From Rhizobium sp. CCGE 510 (GTDB taxonomy: Bacteria > Pseudomonadota > Alphaproteobacteria > Rhizobiales > Rhizobiaceae), in contig NZ_AEYF01000004.1 in the NCBI RefSeq assembly GCF_000292525.1, positions 19,376-83,375 on the forward strand: a DNA stretch of 64,000 nt, written 5' to 3'. A program made the translations under genes and the position numbers. A model generated the notes under the pieces. It searched no databases and had not been told where the DNA came from. It saw nothing but the letters and a program-made list of their open reading frames with translations. Of this stretch, positions 1 through 8,135 are shown one piece after another. The first letter of the stretch is position 1; each line of letters begins with the position of its first letter.

Positions 1-2
1 GC

Positions 3-485
3 CATCGTTATTTCACATTGGCCGACGAGGCCGTCGCCCGGCTGATCGAAAGCATGATGGGTTTTGCCGCCGGGCGCGGCCATCTGCGCCACCAGCCGGG
101 ACCGAAAGAGCCGGCGTTGCGCAAGGCGCGCATCTGCTACGATCATCTGGCCGGCGATTACGGCGTGCGCATGCTCGACAGCCTGATTGCCTCAGGCTCG
201 ATCGACGCGGTCGGAGATGGGTTGGCGCTGACCGAAAAGGGCGAAAACGATCTGCAACGTATCGGCATCGATGTCGGCGACCTCCGATCGTCGCGCCGGC
301 CGCTCTGCCGCTCCTGCCTCGACTGGAGCGAAAGACGCGCCCATCTCGCCGGCAGCCTCGGCAAGGCGTTGCTGTCAAACTTCCTCGACAAGGGCTGGGC
401 GCGGCGCACGGCCGAAAGCCGCTCGATCCTCTTCACCCCGGAAGGCGACCGGCAGTTTCTGATGCTTTTCCCGATCGATGCATAG
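3..485 (+). CDS. ArsR-type winged-helix regulator, C-terminal part (5' end outside window)
   Basis: The reading frame is open from the first bases of the window (HRYFTLADEAVARLIESM), so the gene starts upstream and only about 160 residues are visible. The block HRYFTLAD followed by an alanine/leucine-rich helix and the later CLDWSERRAHLAGSLG segment resemble the C-terminal half of rhizobial ArsR-family regulators, in which this part follows the DNA-binding winged helix. The DNA-binding region itself is not in the window, so the family is inferred from the C-terminal half only. A cysteine pair (CRSC) precedes DWSERR and may bind a ligand or metal. The TTG at 18 is an internal leucine codon rather than the start. 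Confidence 0.6.
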   Translation, partial: HRYFTLADEAVARLIESMMGFAAGRGHLRHQPGPKEPALRKARICYDHLAGDYGVRMLDSLIASGSIDAVGDGLALTEKGENDLQRIGIDVGDLRSSRRPLCRSCLDWSERRAHLAGSLGKALLSNFLDKGWARRTAESRSILFTPEGDRQFLMLFPIDA

Positions 486-556
486 GTTTGCTGCGGATCT
501 GCAAAAACTTGCCGGCGCCTTTCCGGTTGGTGCTGCCTTATGCGCCGGCCTTCTTC

Positions 557-967
557 TCATCCTGCTGCCACATGCGCCCGCAGTGCCGCGAGAGTGAGCG
601 CCAGTGCGGCGTGATTGCTTTCGGCTTCGCCCAGCACGTTTTCGCCGTCCTCGATCTCGCGCAGCTGCGCGCCGTAAAGCCAATCGTCCGACGTCTGGCG
701 GCCGCGGGCCAGGTGCCAGACCGCATCCGGCCGGACTTCCCGGCAGAGATCGATGGCATGATTGACGTCGTGGGTGAACGGCCGCGCCATCAGGAAGCCG
801 TGCTGCGACCTGATGCTGCTCGGCATGTAGTCGTGGGGACCGTCGAAATCGGTCGGCTCGGCGGGCCGGAGCTGCTTCAACAAAAACGCACAGGTGATGA
901 AGGCGTCGATCCGGCCGTCGGGCATATCGGTCTTTTCCAGGGTTTCGATGATATCCTCGATCGTCAT
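557..967 (-). CDS. Conserved hypothetical protein, 136 aa
   Basis: I do not recognise this protein. The start MTIEDIIETLEK is chosen because AAGGAAG lies seven bases before the ATG at 967; an in-frame extension upstream is arginine/proline rich and looks non-coding. The protein has no signal peptide or membrane segment. It is acidic, helical, and contains DGRIDAFITCAFLLKQLRP near the N-terminus and a PDAVWHLARGRQ segment in the middle. The spacing of W, H and aromatic residues is typical of small rhizobial orphan proteins. It is convergent with the regulator at the window start. No function is proposed. Confidence 0.6.
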   Translation of the reverse strand: MTIEDIIETLEKTDMPDGRIDAFITCAFLLKQLRPAEPTDFDGPHDYMPSSIRSQHGFLMARPFTHDVNHAIDLCREVRPDAVWHLARGRQTSDDWLYGAQLREIEDGENVLGEAESNHAALALTLAALRAHVAAG

Positions 968-1233
968 GCAGTCTTCCTTTTGGTCCGTTCTTTGGCATGC
1001 CGCCTCTCCTCTTCCCCATAGCGGCGGTGGCGTCCTCTTCCCCGAGCGCCATCTAGTGCATGAGAATGCCAAGGGTAGCCCCGGAGATGCAGCTGGCCGG
1101 CGTTCAAGCGGATTTCATCGATCTCGCACCCGCCTCGCTTGAGGCAACAGCCTGTCGCGCCCGTCCTGGTCGAATTGTCTGGGCGTCGTGGTTTTCGGAT
1201 TGAGAGCGGCAGTCAGTTCTGAGCCGACAAGGC

Positions 1234-1452
1234 CTAAATGCAGCCCTTCTTCCTCATCTTCCTTTGGACCTTGGCCCTCTTTTCGGGCCCATCCCCGGCA
1301 TGTTTTCCGCCGGTCAACCCATGATCCATCATCGCCTGCAGCTCTGCACAGCTTCTGTGGTGCTTGCCGCCCTTGGCGGTGACGTCGGTGGATGTGAAGG
1401 CAAAGAGCAGCGCTACGGCTGCCGTCGATCGAACAAGAACTGACAGCCTCAT
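1234..1452 (-). CDS. Small exported basic protein, 72 aa
   Basis: The ATG at 1452 has AGGAGAGG six bases upstream, which decides the start over a longer frame beginning near 1602. Residues 1-25 form a Sec-type signal peptide (MRLSVLVRSTAAVALLFAF then a TA-K cleavage region). The mature part of about 47 residues is lysine rich with two cysteines (RSC and the C-terminal GCI), which could form one disulfide in the periplasm. It resembles the many small periplasmic proteins of rhizobia with a C-terminal KKGC-type end. The function is unknown. Confidence 0.55.
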   Translation of the reverse strand: MRLSVLVRSTAAVALLFAFTSTDVTAKGGKHHRSCAELQAMMDHGLTGGKHAGDGPEKRAKVQRKMRKKGCI

Positions 1453-1813
1453 GGTCCCTCTCCTGTTGCCCTGCATGCTACGCCCATGCCCGTGAGCCCG
1501 CAACGAAGATGGTGTCGCATGTGCCCGGCGAGAAGCCGGTCGAGAATACCACCAATCAGAGATCATCCTGGCGCAACAGTGGGTTAGATGGGCTCGCCTC
1601 ACCCGATCGAGGGCGAGCCTTTGCCTCGGCGCGCATGGCGCCGGTGCTTGAAGCGGTCCTCCTCCGCACGGTCCGCCAGAGCATTCAACTACTCATCGAA
1701 TGAGACAACAAGTGCAACCTATTGTTTTTGCGCGGCTTACCAAACGTCTCGCTGAGAAATCATTAAGCATGTTCCGATATTCTCAGGTTCTACATTAACG
1801 TGAGAGCCCGGAT
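1453..1813. other. Intergenic region upstream of the chemotaxis gene
   Basis: This 361-bp gap holds an 8-bp perfect inverted repeat (GGCTCGCC at 1591-1598, GGCGAGCC at 1612-1619) followed by TTT, which may be a terminator or regulatory hairpin. The stretch at 1700-1800 is relatively A/T rich and probably contains the promoter of the chemotaxis gene. I see no convincing coding sequence. Confidence 0.4.
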
Positions 1814-3640
1814 ATGGCGTCGATCCAGAATAAGATCATCATTGCAAGCGTTGCGATTTTCGCCTTGGCGGGCGGCGCCACGGAGGTCGGCATCTGGTCT
1901 GCCTCCACCCTCTCGGCAAACGGCGCCGATGTCGCCCAGTCAGCGCAAATTCTGCGCAATCACATGCAGGCCGACATGATGCATGACGCGCTGCGTGCCG
2001 ATGTGCTCGCCTCCTTGCTGGCATCCAACCCGGCGGCAGGCCTCGACCCAGCCGCGGTAAAGGCGGATCTGGTGGAGCACGAGGCATCGTTCCGGGAGAT
2101 GATTGACGCCAACAAGGCTCTTGTCTCCGATGGACAAACGAAAACGGTGCTTGCCGGCATCGAACGTCCGCTTCTTGTCTATGTTGAAAGCGCCACCAAG
2201 ATGGTCGATCTTGCCAGCAAGGATCCGTCAGCGGCTTTGAAGGCGCTGCCCGAATTCATGCAGCAGTTCTCGACATTGGAAACGGCGATGGAACAGGCCG
2301 GGGACCAGATCACCGCTGTATCGGATGACATTTCCAAGCATAGCTCCGACATCAAAGCCTCGGTCGATATCGTTCTGAAGGCGCTGCTGGCCGCGGCCGC
2401 GCTGTTCGCCATTGGCCTCTATTTCCTTACCCGCAAGACCGTCACCAAACCGATCCTTTCGCTTTCCAGCGATATGCAGAGGCTCGCCGATGGTGACACG
2501 GCCATTGCCTGCACCGGCATTGGCCGCTCCGATGAAATCGGCACCATGGCCTCGGCTGTCGAAGTCTTCCGCCAGGCAGCAATTGCCAACAAGCAATTGG
2601 AGCAGGACGCCGCGGCAGCTCGGCTGGAGGGCGAAACCGAACGGGTCACGGCCCGCAAGCAGGCTGAGGAGGATGCGGCCGAACGGCTGCGGGCGGCGAC
2701 AGCGGGCCTTGCCGCAGGTCTGAAGCGGCTTGCCTCAGGCGACCTCGCCTTCCAGATCGAAGAGCCGTTCGCGCCCGATTTCGAGGGCCTCCGGCATGAT
2801 TTCAACATGTCGATCCGCCAGCTCGACCAAACCCTCGGCGCTATCGCTGCCGCCATTGCCGCGATCGACGAAGGTACAAGGGAAATCGCATCCGGGGCCA
2901 GCGATCTGTCAAAACGGACCGAACAACAGGCAGCCTCGCTCGAAGAAACCGCCGCAGCGCTCGACCAGATTACCGCCAATGTCTCGAACTCCAGCAAGCG
3001 GACCGACGAGGCGCGCACTGAAGCGACCGATGCAAACCGCAATGCCGCCAAATCTTCCGAGGTCGTGTCCCATGCCGAAGAAGCCATGCGCCGCATCGAA
3101 GCGTCGTCGCAGCAAATCTCCAGCATTATCGGCGTGATCGACGAGATCGCCTTCCAGACCAATCTGCTGGCACTGAATGCCGGCGTCGAAGCCGCACGCG
3201 CCGGAGAAGCGGGCAAGGGCTTTGCGGTGGTGGCCCAGGAAGTCCGCGAACTTGCCCAGCGCTCGGCGCAGGCGGCAAAGGAAATCAAAGGCCACATCCA
3301 GAAATCGTCGGTGGAAGTCGAAAGCGGCGTCAAACTGGTTCTCGACACCAGCCAAGTTCTGAGCGCCATCAGCGAACAGATCGCCCGCATCAATCAGCAC
3401 ATGGATGCCATCGCCGTATCGGCCAGAGAACAGTCGACCGGGCTTGCCGAAGTCAATACCGCCGTCAATTCGATGGATCAGGTGACCCAGCAGAACGCAG
3501 CGATGGTGGAAGAATCGACCGCCGCATCCGGTCATCTGGCTCAGGAAGCTGCCAAGCTGCGTGAACTGGTTTCCCGCTTCAAACTGCGTGCGACCGCTTC
3601 GACGCAGTCCGGACGACGCGGCGGGCAGCTGGCGGCCTGA
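1814..3640 (+). CDS. Methyl-accepting chemotaxis protein, 608 aa
   Basis: This is a transmembrane chemoreceptor that signals through CheA/CheW. Transmembrane segment 1 covers residues about 6-28 and segment 2 about 188-207, enclosing a helical periplasmic sensor of roughly 160 residues (four-helix-bundle type, no recognised ligand motif). A HAMP domain follows ([17 protein letters not shown]), with a second HAMP-like segment around 300-350. The highly conserved cytoplasmic hairpin tip is present near residue 442-470 ([20 protein letters not shown]). The C-terminus ends in [11 protein letters not shown] and lacks a CheR-binding pentapeptide. The ATG at 1814 follows GAGAG. The gene is monocistronic, with a strong hairpin 50 bp downstream. 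Confidence 0.93.
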   Translation: MASIQNKIIIASVAIFALAGGATEVGIWSASTLSANGADVAQSAQILRNHMQADMMHDALRADVLASLLASNPAAGLDPAAVKADLVEHEASFREMIDANKALVSDGQTKTVLAGIERPLLVYVESATKMVDLASKDPSAALKALPEFMQQFSTLETAMEQAGDQITAVSDDISKHSSDIKASVDIVLKALLAAAALFAIGLYFLTRKTVTKPILSLSSDMQRLADGDTAIACTGIGRSDEIGTMASAVEVFRQAAIANKQLEQDAAAARLEGETERVTARKQAEEDAAERLRAATAGLAAGLKRLASGDLAFQIEEPFAPDFEGLRHDFNMSIRQLDQTLGAIAAAIAAIDEGTREIASGASDLSKRTEQQAASLEETAAALDQITANVSNSSKRTDEARTEATDANRNAAKSSEVVSHAEEAMRRIEASSQQISSIIGVIDEIAFQTNLLALNAGVEAARAGEAGKGFAVVAQEVRELAQRSAQAAKEIKGHIQKSSVEVESGVKLVLDTSQVLSAISEQIARINQHMDAIAVSAREQSTGLAEVNTAVNSMDQVTQQNAAMVEESTAASGHLAQEAAKLRELVSRFKLRATASTQSGRRGGQLAA

Positions 3641-3690
3641 CGGCTTCTTTCCACTCGCCATCATTCTACGACATCCGCGACCTCAAACCG

Positions 3691-3740
3691 CCGCCTTTCG
3701 CTCCAGCCTCGATCCGAGCGAAAGGCGGGGCTATTTTGCC
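3691..3740 (+). terminator. Hairpin terminator downstream of the chemotaxis gene
   Basis: A perfect 13-bp inverted repeat (CCGCCTTTCGCTC at 3691-3703, GAGCGAAAGGCGG at 3716-3728) with a 12-base loop is followed by GGCTATTTTG. It lies about 50 bp after the chemoreceptor stop codon and before the toxin-antitoxin pair. The U-tract is short, so termination strength is uncertain. Confidence 0.6.
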
Positions 3741-3858
3741 GGTGGCCTCGGCAAGCCCTGCCCTCCAGACCTCACCGAGAAGGGCTCAATGCGGCCTCAA
3801 AACCGCTCGATCCCCTGAATTCCGGCGGCCGCCAAACCTGCCGCGTCGACTTGATATC

Positions 3859-3877
3859 TATATTACGGAGTAATATA
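3859..3877. promoter_or_regulatory. Perfect palindrome over the toxin ribosome-binding site (candidate autoregulatory operator)
   Basis: TATATTAC (3859-3866), spacer GGA, then GTAATATA (3870-3877) form a perfect 8-bp inverted repeat. It contains the CGGAG ribosome-binding site and ends at the base before the TTG start of the toxin gene. Type II toxin-antitoxin operons are usually repressed by the antitoxin binding such a palindrome. Binding by the XRE protein encoded downstream is inferred. Confidence 0.6.
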
Positions 3878-4267
3878 TTGCCGGTGAGAATTCTGAAGGA
3901 TTTGGAGTTCGATGACTGGGCCGGCGATTACGGCGTGACGGATATGATGTTGTGTATGGCCGCGAAGGAGATCGAAGCGGGATTGATCGACGCGAGATTG
4001 GGCGGCTTTCTTCTCAAGAAGCGAGTGGCGGCTCCTGGGCGTGGCAAACCTGGAAGCTACCGGACGATCATTGGCTATCGTCAGGCCGACAGGCTTATTT
4101 TCATACACGGCTTCGCCAAGAATGAGACTGACAATATCACCAGGAAAGAGAAGGAAGCGCTCCGAAAGCTATGTGATATCTACATGCGCGCCGACGACAG
4201 GAAACTTGCTGAGATGATCGAAAAGAAACAGATACTGGAGATCCAGTGCCATGAGCAGGATTCTTAA
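3878..4267 (+). CDS. RelE/HigB-like type II toxin, 129 aa
   Basis: This is a probable ribosome-dependent mRNA interferase of the RelE superfamily (the branch formerly called DUF1044, usually paired with an XRE antitoxin). The features are an N-terminal ILKDLEFDDWAG strand-helix, AKEIEAG, then LGGFLLKKRVAAPGRGKPGSYRTII, a basic loop typical of the family, and RLIFIHGFAKNE. The length is normal for this branch. The start is taken as TTG at 3878, which has CGGAG seven bases upstream; a TTG at 3851 or GTG at 3884 are alternatives. The toxin gene precedes the antitoxin gene and overlaps it by 17 bp, so the two are co-transcribed in HigBA-like order. Confidence 0.8.
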   Translation: MPVRILKDLEFDDWAGDYGVTDMMLCMAAKEIEAGLIDARLGGFLLKKRVAAPGRGKPGSYRTIIGYRQADRLIFIHGFAKNETDNITRKEKEALRKLCDIYMRADDRKLAEMIEKKQILEIQCHEQDS

Positions 4268-4553
4268 GAACGTTCATAAGTCTGCCGCGCGACTGCACGA
4301 AGCCGGCTTTGTCGACGATCTGACGATGAGGGAGTTCGACGCTCTTTGCCTTCCTCCTCTTCGTGACTACACGCCCGAGGAAATCAAGAGGATTCGAAAT
4401 GCAAACAAGGTCAGTCAGGCCGTGTTTGCCGAGTTCATCAACGTCAAGAAGATCACCGTTGCCGCATGGGAACAAGGAACGAAGAAACCCAGCAGCACGG
4501 CCATTAAGATCCTTGATCTTGTCGAACGAAAAGGGCTGGAAGTGCTGCGATAG
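4251..4553 (+). CDS. XRE-family antitoxin, 100 aa
   Basis: The antitoxin neutralises the adjacent RelE-like toxin and probably represses the operon. The C-terminal half is a helix-turn-helix domain: YTPEEIKRIRNANKVSQAVFAEFINVKKITVAAWEQGTKKPSS, with Q-x3-A and the W-E-x-G-x-x-x-P signature of XRE domains. The N-terminal 40 residues (ARLHEAGFVDDLTMREFDALC) are the usual toxin-facing helix. It overlaps the toxin gene and is followed by a terminator. The ATG at 4251 is embedded in the toxin coding sequence. Confidence 0.85.
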   Translation: MSRILKNVHKSAARLHEAGFVDDLTMREFDALCLPPLRDYTPEEIKRIRNANKVSQAVFAEFINVKKITVAAWEQGTKKPSSTAIKILDLVERKGLEVLR

Positions 4554-4576
4554 CAGCTTGCTGACCGGAAACGATC

Positions 4577-4600
4577 TGCCCATCCTGTGCGGGCATTTTT
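4577..4600 (+). terminator. Rho-independent terminator of the toxin-antitoxin operon
   Basis: TGCCC at 4577-4581 and GGGCA at 4591-4595 form a short stem that is followed directly by TTTTT. It lies 24 bp after the antitoxin stop codon. Confidence 0.6.
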
Positions 4601-4772
4601 GACGGCTTATGGATGCAGCAGTAAGGCCGCCGGCGCGATCCGGCAGCGACCACGGAGCCGGTCGCTTGCCGCATCGCAGCCATGCTTGGGATCCGGTTGA
4701 GCTTTGGCTGGCCATCGTGTAAAGCCGCAGCATTCCCTGATAAGACCCGGACTTGCAGCAAGGCGTGAACAT

Positions 4773-5462
4773 ATGAACGGCTTCGACCTCATCATCTTCG
4801 ATTGCGACGGCGTTCTCGTCGATTCCGAAATCATCGCCGCGGAGGTTGAATCGGCGCTGCTGACGGAGGCGGGATATCCGATCAGCGTCGAGGAAATGGG
4901 CGAACGCTTTGCCGGCATGACATGGCGCAACATCCTGCTGCAGATCGAGCGCGAGGCGAGCATCCCGTTTTCGGCCTCGCTGCTGGAAAAATCCGAGCAG
5001 CTGCTCGACACCAGGCTGGCGAATGACGTCGAGGCGATTGCGGGCGTCGAATTCGCCGTTTCCAGGCTGCCGATGAAGCGCTGCATCTGCTCGAATTCGA
5101 GCAGCAAGCGGCTCGACATGATGCTGAGCAAGGTGGGGCTGAAGCCGCTGTTTGCGCCCCATATCTTCTCCGCCAAGGATCTCGGCCCCGACCGCGCCAA
5201 GCCGAAGCCCGACATCTTCCTGCACGGCGCAAGCCAGATGGGCGTGTCGCCCGACAAGATCGTCGTCGTCGAGGATTCCGTGCATGGCGTCCATGCGGCG
5301 CGCGCCGCCGGCATGCGGGTCATCGGCTTTACCGGCGCTTCGCACAGCTATCCCGCCCATGCCGACAAACTGACGGATGCCGGCGCCGAAACGGCGATCT
5401 CCCGCATGAACGACCTGCCAGGCGTCGTCGCCGCGCTGGCGGCCTGGGACAACGTTCTCTGA
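4773..5462 (+). CDS. HAD-family phosphatase (phosphoglycolate phosphatase / beta-phosphoglucomutase type), 229 aa
   Basis: This is a soluble HAD-superfamily hydrolase acting on a small phosphorylated metabolite. Motif I is FDCDGVLVDSE with the nucleophile D10 and acid/base D12. Motif II is CSNSSSKR, motif III lysine lies in AKPKPDIFLHG, and motif IV is VVVEDSVHGV. A helical cap sits between residues 15 and 85. The order and cap type match the subfamily I beta-phosphoglucomutase/GPH-like group; the substrate cannot be told from sequence. ATG 4773 is chosen because FDLIIFDCDG begins four residues later as in the family; an upstream GTG-rich extension looks non-coding. Confidence 0.88.
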   Translation: MNGFDLIIFDCDGVLVDSEIIAAEVESALLTEAGYPISVEEMGERFAGMTWRNILLQIEREASIPFSASLLEKSEQLLDTRLANDVEAIAGVEFAVSRLPMKRCICSNSSSKRLDMMLSKVGLKPLFAPHIFSAKDLGPDRAKPKPDIFLHGASQMGVSPDKIVVVEDSVHGVHAARAAGMRVIGFTGASHSYPAHADKLTDAGAETAISRMNDLPGVVAALAAWDNVL

Positions 5463-5570
5463 GTTGAGACAAGTGCCGGCGCCCGCCTTTTGCTGGGAAT
5501 TGCTCTCCAGCCTCCCCCGCTCCGTCCTCGTCGGGCTTGAGCCACCGCTGCCCGGTTCGTGCCGATAACT

Positions 5571-5711
5571 GCCCCTCACCCTAACCCTCTCCCCGTAAAA
5601 AACGGGGAGAGGGGACGTGCCCCGCGAGATGTTGGCGAAGGACGGAGAGCTTGCGGCATATCCCTTCGCCCCGTTTACGGGGAGAAGGTGGCGGCAGCCG
5701 GATGAGGGGCA
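5571..5711. repeat. RIME1-like intergenic mosaic repeat, copy 1
   Basis: The unit runs from GCCCCTCACCCTAACCC through a CCCCGT/ACGGGG hairpin (with GAGAGGGGACG) to a second ACGGGGAGAAGG hairpin and GGCAGCCGGATGAGGGGC. The same ends and internal palindromes recur at about 24752, 55305, 61193 and 63974. This matches the Rhizobium-specific intergenic mosaic elements. It occupies most of the 322-bp gap between two convergent genes. Confidence 0.8.
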
Positions 5712-5784
5712 GCCCTCGCCGATCTCCCAGGCCGGGATGTCACGATCCTAACGCTGCGGGCCAAGCCCACTTTTCGGAAGTAGC

Positions 5785-6429
5785 TTAGCTGTTCTTCTTG
5801 GTCTTTGCAGGCTGGGTGTCGAAGCCGACATTGACGCGCACCAGGGCGCCGGAGCCGACCGGCATCTTGATGCCGTCCTTGCGGAAGACCACCTGGGTGC
5901 CCGGCGCACCCGCCGGGATTTCGGTCGGGAATTTGGTGACCTCGGAATAGAGCACGGTCTCGCCGTCGAGGATGGTGATGCGGATCGGCAGGGTCACCGG
6001 GCCGGGGGCGCCGGCCGGGCCGGTGATCAGGCGCAGCTGGGCAACGACGGTCATCGTCAGGTTGGTGTCGCTCAGCGTGCACTGGCGGGTGTAATCGCCG
6101 AAGGAGGCCTGGAAAACGATCTGCTGCGGATCGTCCTTCTTGCCCTTGGCATAGGTGCGGAAGATCGCATCCTGGTCGCGCATGAAGATCTGTGGGCAGG
6201 CGCCCTGGACGACGGGAGCGACGGCGCCCTGTGCGGTCGTCGCCGTGCCGATCGAAGGATTGTTCGAGGATGGGTTGGCGGGTGCCAGCGGCATGATCTG
6301 GGCGGTGCCGTTCGGCTGCGTCGGCGGTGCCGATGACTTGGCATCACCACCGGTACCAAGCGTATCGCAGCCGGCGAGCAGGGCAAGAAGAGAAGCTGAG
6401 ACGATGAGACGCGAGACCTTGCCGAGCAC
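5785..6429 (-). CDS. Outer-membrane/periplasmic lipoprotein, unknown function, 214 aa
   Basis: The N-terminus has a lipoprotein signal with lipobox LLAGC, giving an acylated cysteine near residue 21. A low-complexity Pro/Ala/Ser/Asn linker of about 50 residues follows, then a globular domain with CPQIFMRDQDAIFRTYAKG, RQCTLSD and TVVAQLRLITGPAG, which is the pattern of a rhizobial lipoprotein family of unknown role. The GTG at 6429 is preferred because AAAGGGTGG lies seven bases upstream; a TTG at 6450 would put that site inside the gene. It is divergent from thrC with a 287-bp gap. Confidence 0.75.
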   Translation of the reverse strand: MLGKVSRLIVSASLLALLAGCDTLGTGGDAKSSAPPTQPNGTAQIMPLAPANPSSNNPSIGTATTAQGAVAPVVQGACPQIFMRDQDAIFRTYAKGKKDDPQQIVFQASFGDYTRQCTLSDTNLTMTVVAQLRLITGPAGAPGPVTLPIRITILDGETVLYSEVTKFPTEIPAGAPGTQVVFRKDGIKMPVGSGALVRVNVGFDTQPAKTKKNS

Positions 6430-6716
6430 TATGTTCCACCCTTTGTACAAGCGTTTCTTGAAGCCTCATGTCTTTTCCGTGAGGCCTTTCACGACGGTTT
6501 GCGATGGTCTATATCAGCGGCGCAAACAAAAATCGATTGGGTCAGCACCGTTTTGATGCACTTTTCGCCGCCGGATGCGGGCAACTTCAACAAGATAACG
6601 GCGATGGTATGGCCTGAAGGCAGCCCCTTCTCGATTTCCGGGCCCGGTTTCCGGCAGTGCGGGCCACGGCCGAGCCCGACCGGATTTCTTCCAGCGATAG
6701 ATCAAGGATGACGAAC

Positions 6717-8132
6717 GTGGACTATATCTCGACCCGCGGCGAGGCCCCTGCCCTCGGCTTTTGCGACGCCCTGCTGACGGGACTGGCGCGCGACGGCGGG
6801 CTCTACGTTCCCCGTAAATTTCCGAGCTTCTCCAAAAAAGAGATCCGGGCGCTGCGCGGCAAGAGCTATCAGGAGATCGCCTTCACCATCCTTTCGCCCT
6901 TCACCAATGGCGAGATTCCCGAGGCGACGTTCCGGGCGATGATCGACGAGGCCTACGGCACCTTCCGCCATCCGGCGATCGCGCCGCTCGTCCAGACGGG
7001 GCCGAACAGCTTCGTCATGGAGCTGTTCCACGGCACGACGCTCGCCTTCAAGGACGTGGCGATGCAGCTGCTGGCGCGGCTGATGGATTATGCGCTTGAG
7101 AAGCGCGGCGAGCGGGCGACGATCGTCGGCGCCACCTCGGGCGATACCGGCGGTGCGGCGATCGACGCCTTTGCCGGCCGCGAGCGCACCGACATCTTCA
7201 TCCTCTTCCCGCATGGCAAGGTCTCGCCGGTGCAGCAGCGGCAGATGACCACCTCGTCCTCCGCAAATGTCCATGCGCTTGCCGTCAAGGGCAATTTCGA
7301 CGATTGCCAAAACCTGGTGAAGGCGATGTTCAACGACGCGGCGTTCCGCGACAAGGTCGGCCTCTCAGGCGTCAACTCGATCAACTGGGCGCGCATCATG
7401 GCCCAGATCGTCTATTATTTCACGGCCGCCGTGGCCTTGGGCGGGCCGGACCGGAAGATCTCGTTCACCGTGCCCACCGGCAATTTCGGCGATATCTTCG
7501 CCGGCTACTGCGCCAAACGCATGGGCCTGCCGATCGACCGGCTGGTGATCGCCACCAATGAGAACGACATCCTGGAGCGCATGCTGAAGACCGGCCGCTA
7601 CGACATGAAGGCGGTCAAGGCGACAAGTTCGCCGTCGATGGACATCCAGATCTCCTCCAACTTCGAGCGGCTGCTGTTCGAAGCCTATGACCGCGACGCC
7701 TCGAAGGTGCGCGCGGCGATGGAAAGCCTCAAACAATCCAACGGCTTCGAGATCGGCGCGCAAGCGCTGAAGGCGATCCGCCGCGACTTCCGCGCCGGCC
7801 GCGCCAGCGAGAAACAGGTGACCGAGACGATCCGCAAGACCCATGCCGAGACCGGCTATCTGCTCGATCCGCATTCGGCAATCGGCGTCTTTGTCGCCAA
7901 GAAGAAGGAAAAGCCGAATACGCCGATGGTGACGCTTTCGACCGCGCATCCGGCGAAATTCCCCGCCGCCGTAAAATCGGCCTGCGGTATTGACCCGGCG
8001 CTTCCGACGTGGCTTGCTGATCTGATGCACAGGGAGGAGCGCTTCCAGATCATCGAACCGGAGCTCAAAGCCGTAGAAACCTTTATCGGCAAACACGCCC
8101 GCGACAAGACGACGGCAGGCGCAGAAAGATAG
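6717..8132 (+). CDS. thrC: Threonine synthase
   Basis: The enzyme converts O-phosphohomoserine to threonine in the cytoplasm with PLP. The N-terminus DYISTRGEAPALGFCDALL and the GLARDGGLYVP motif are diagnostic of the long bacterial/fungal class. The PLP lysine is K112 in HGTTLAFKDVAMQ, and the phosphate-binding loop GATSGDTGGAA follows. The length of 471 aa is normal. The start is taken as GTG 6717, because AAGGA lies eight bases before it; the ATG at 6708 overlaps that site, although automatic callers may pick it. The M16 peptidase starts three bases after the stop, so the two are co-transcribed, a pairing common in rhizobia. Confidence 0.95.
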   Translation: MDYISTRGEAPALGFCDALLTGLARDGGLYVPRKFPSFSKKEIRALRGKSYQEIAFTILSPFTNGEIPEATFRAMIDEAYGTFRHPAIAPLVQTGPNSFVMELFHGTTLAFKDVAMQLLARLMDYALEKRGERATIVGATSGDTGGAAIDAFAGRERTDIFILFPHGKVSPVQQRQMTTSSSANVHALAVKGNFDDCQNLVKAMFNDAAFRDKVGLSGVNSINWARIMAQIVYYFTAAVALGGPDRKISFTVPTGNFGDIFAGYCAKRMGLPIDRLVIATNENDILERMLKTGRYDMKAVKATSSPSMDIQISSNFERLLFEAYDRDASKVRAAMESLKQSNGFEIGAQALKAIRRDFRAGRASEKQVTETIRKTHAETGYLLDPHSAIGVFVAKKKEKPNTPMVTLSTAHPAKFPAAVKSACGIDPALPTWLADLMHREERFQIIEPELKAVETFIGKHARDKTTAGAER

Positions 8133-8135
8133 CCA

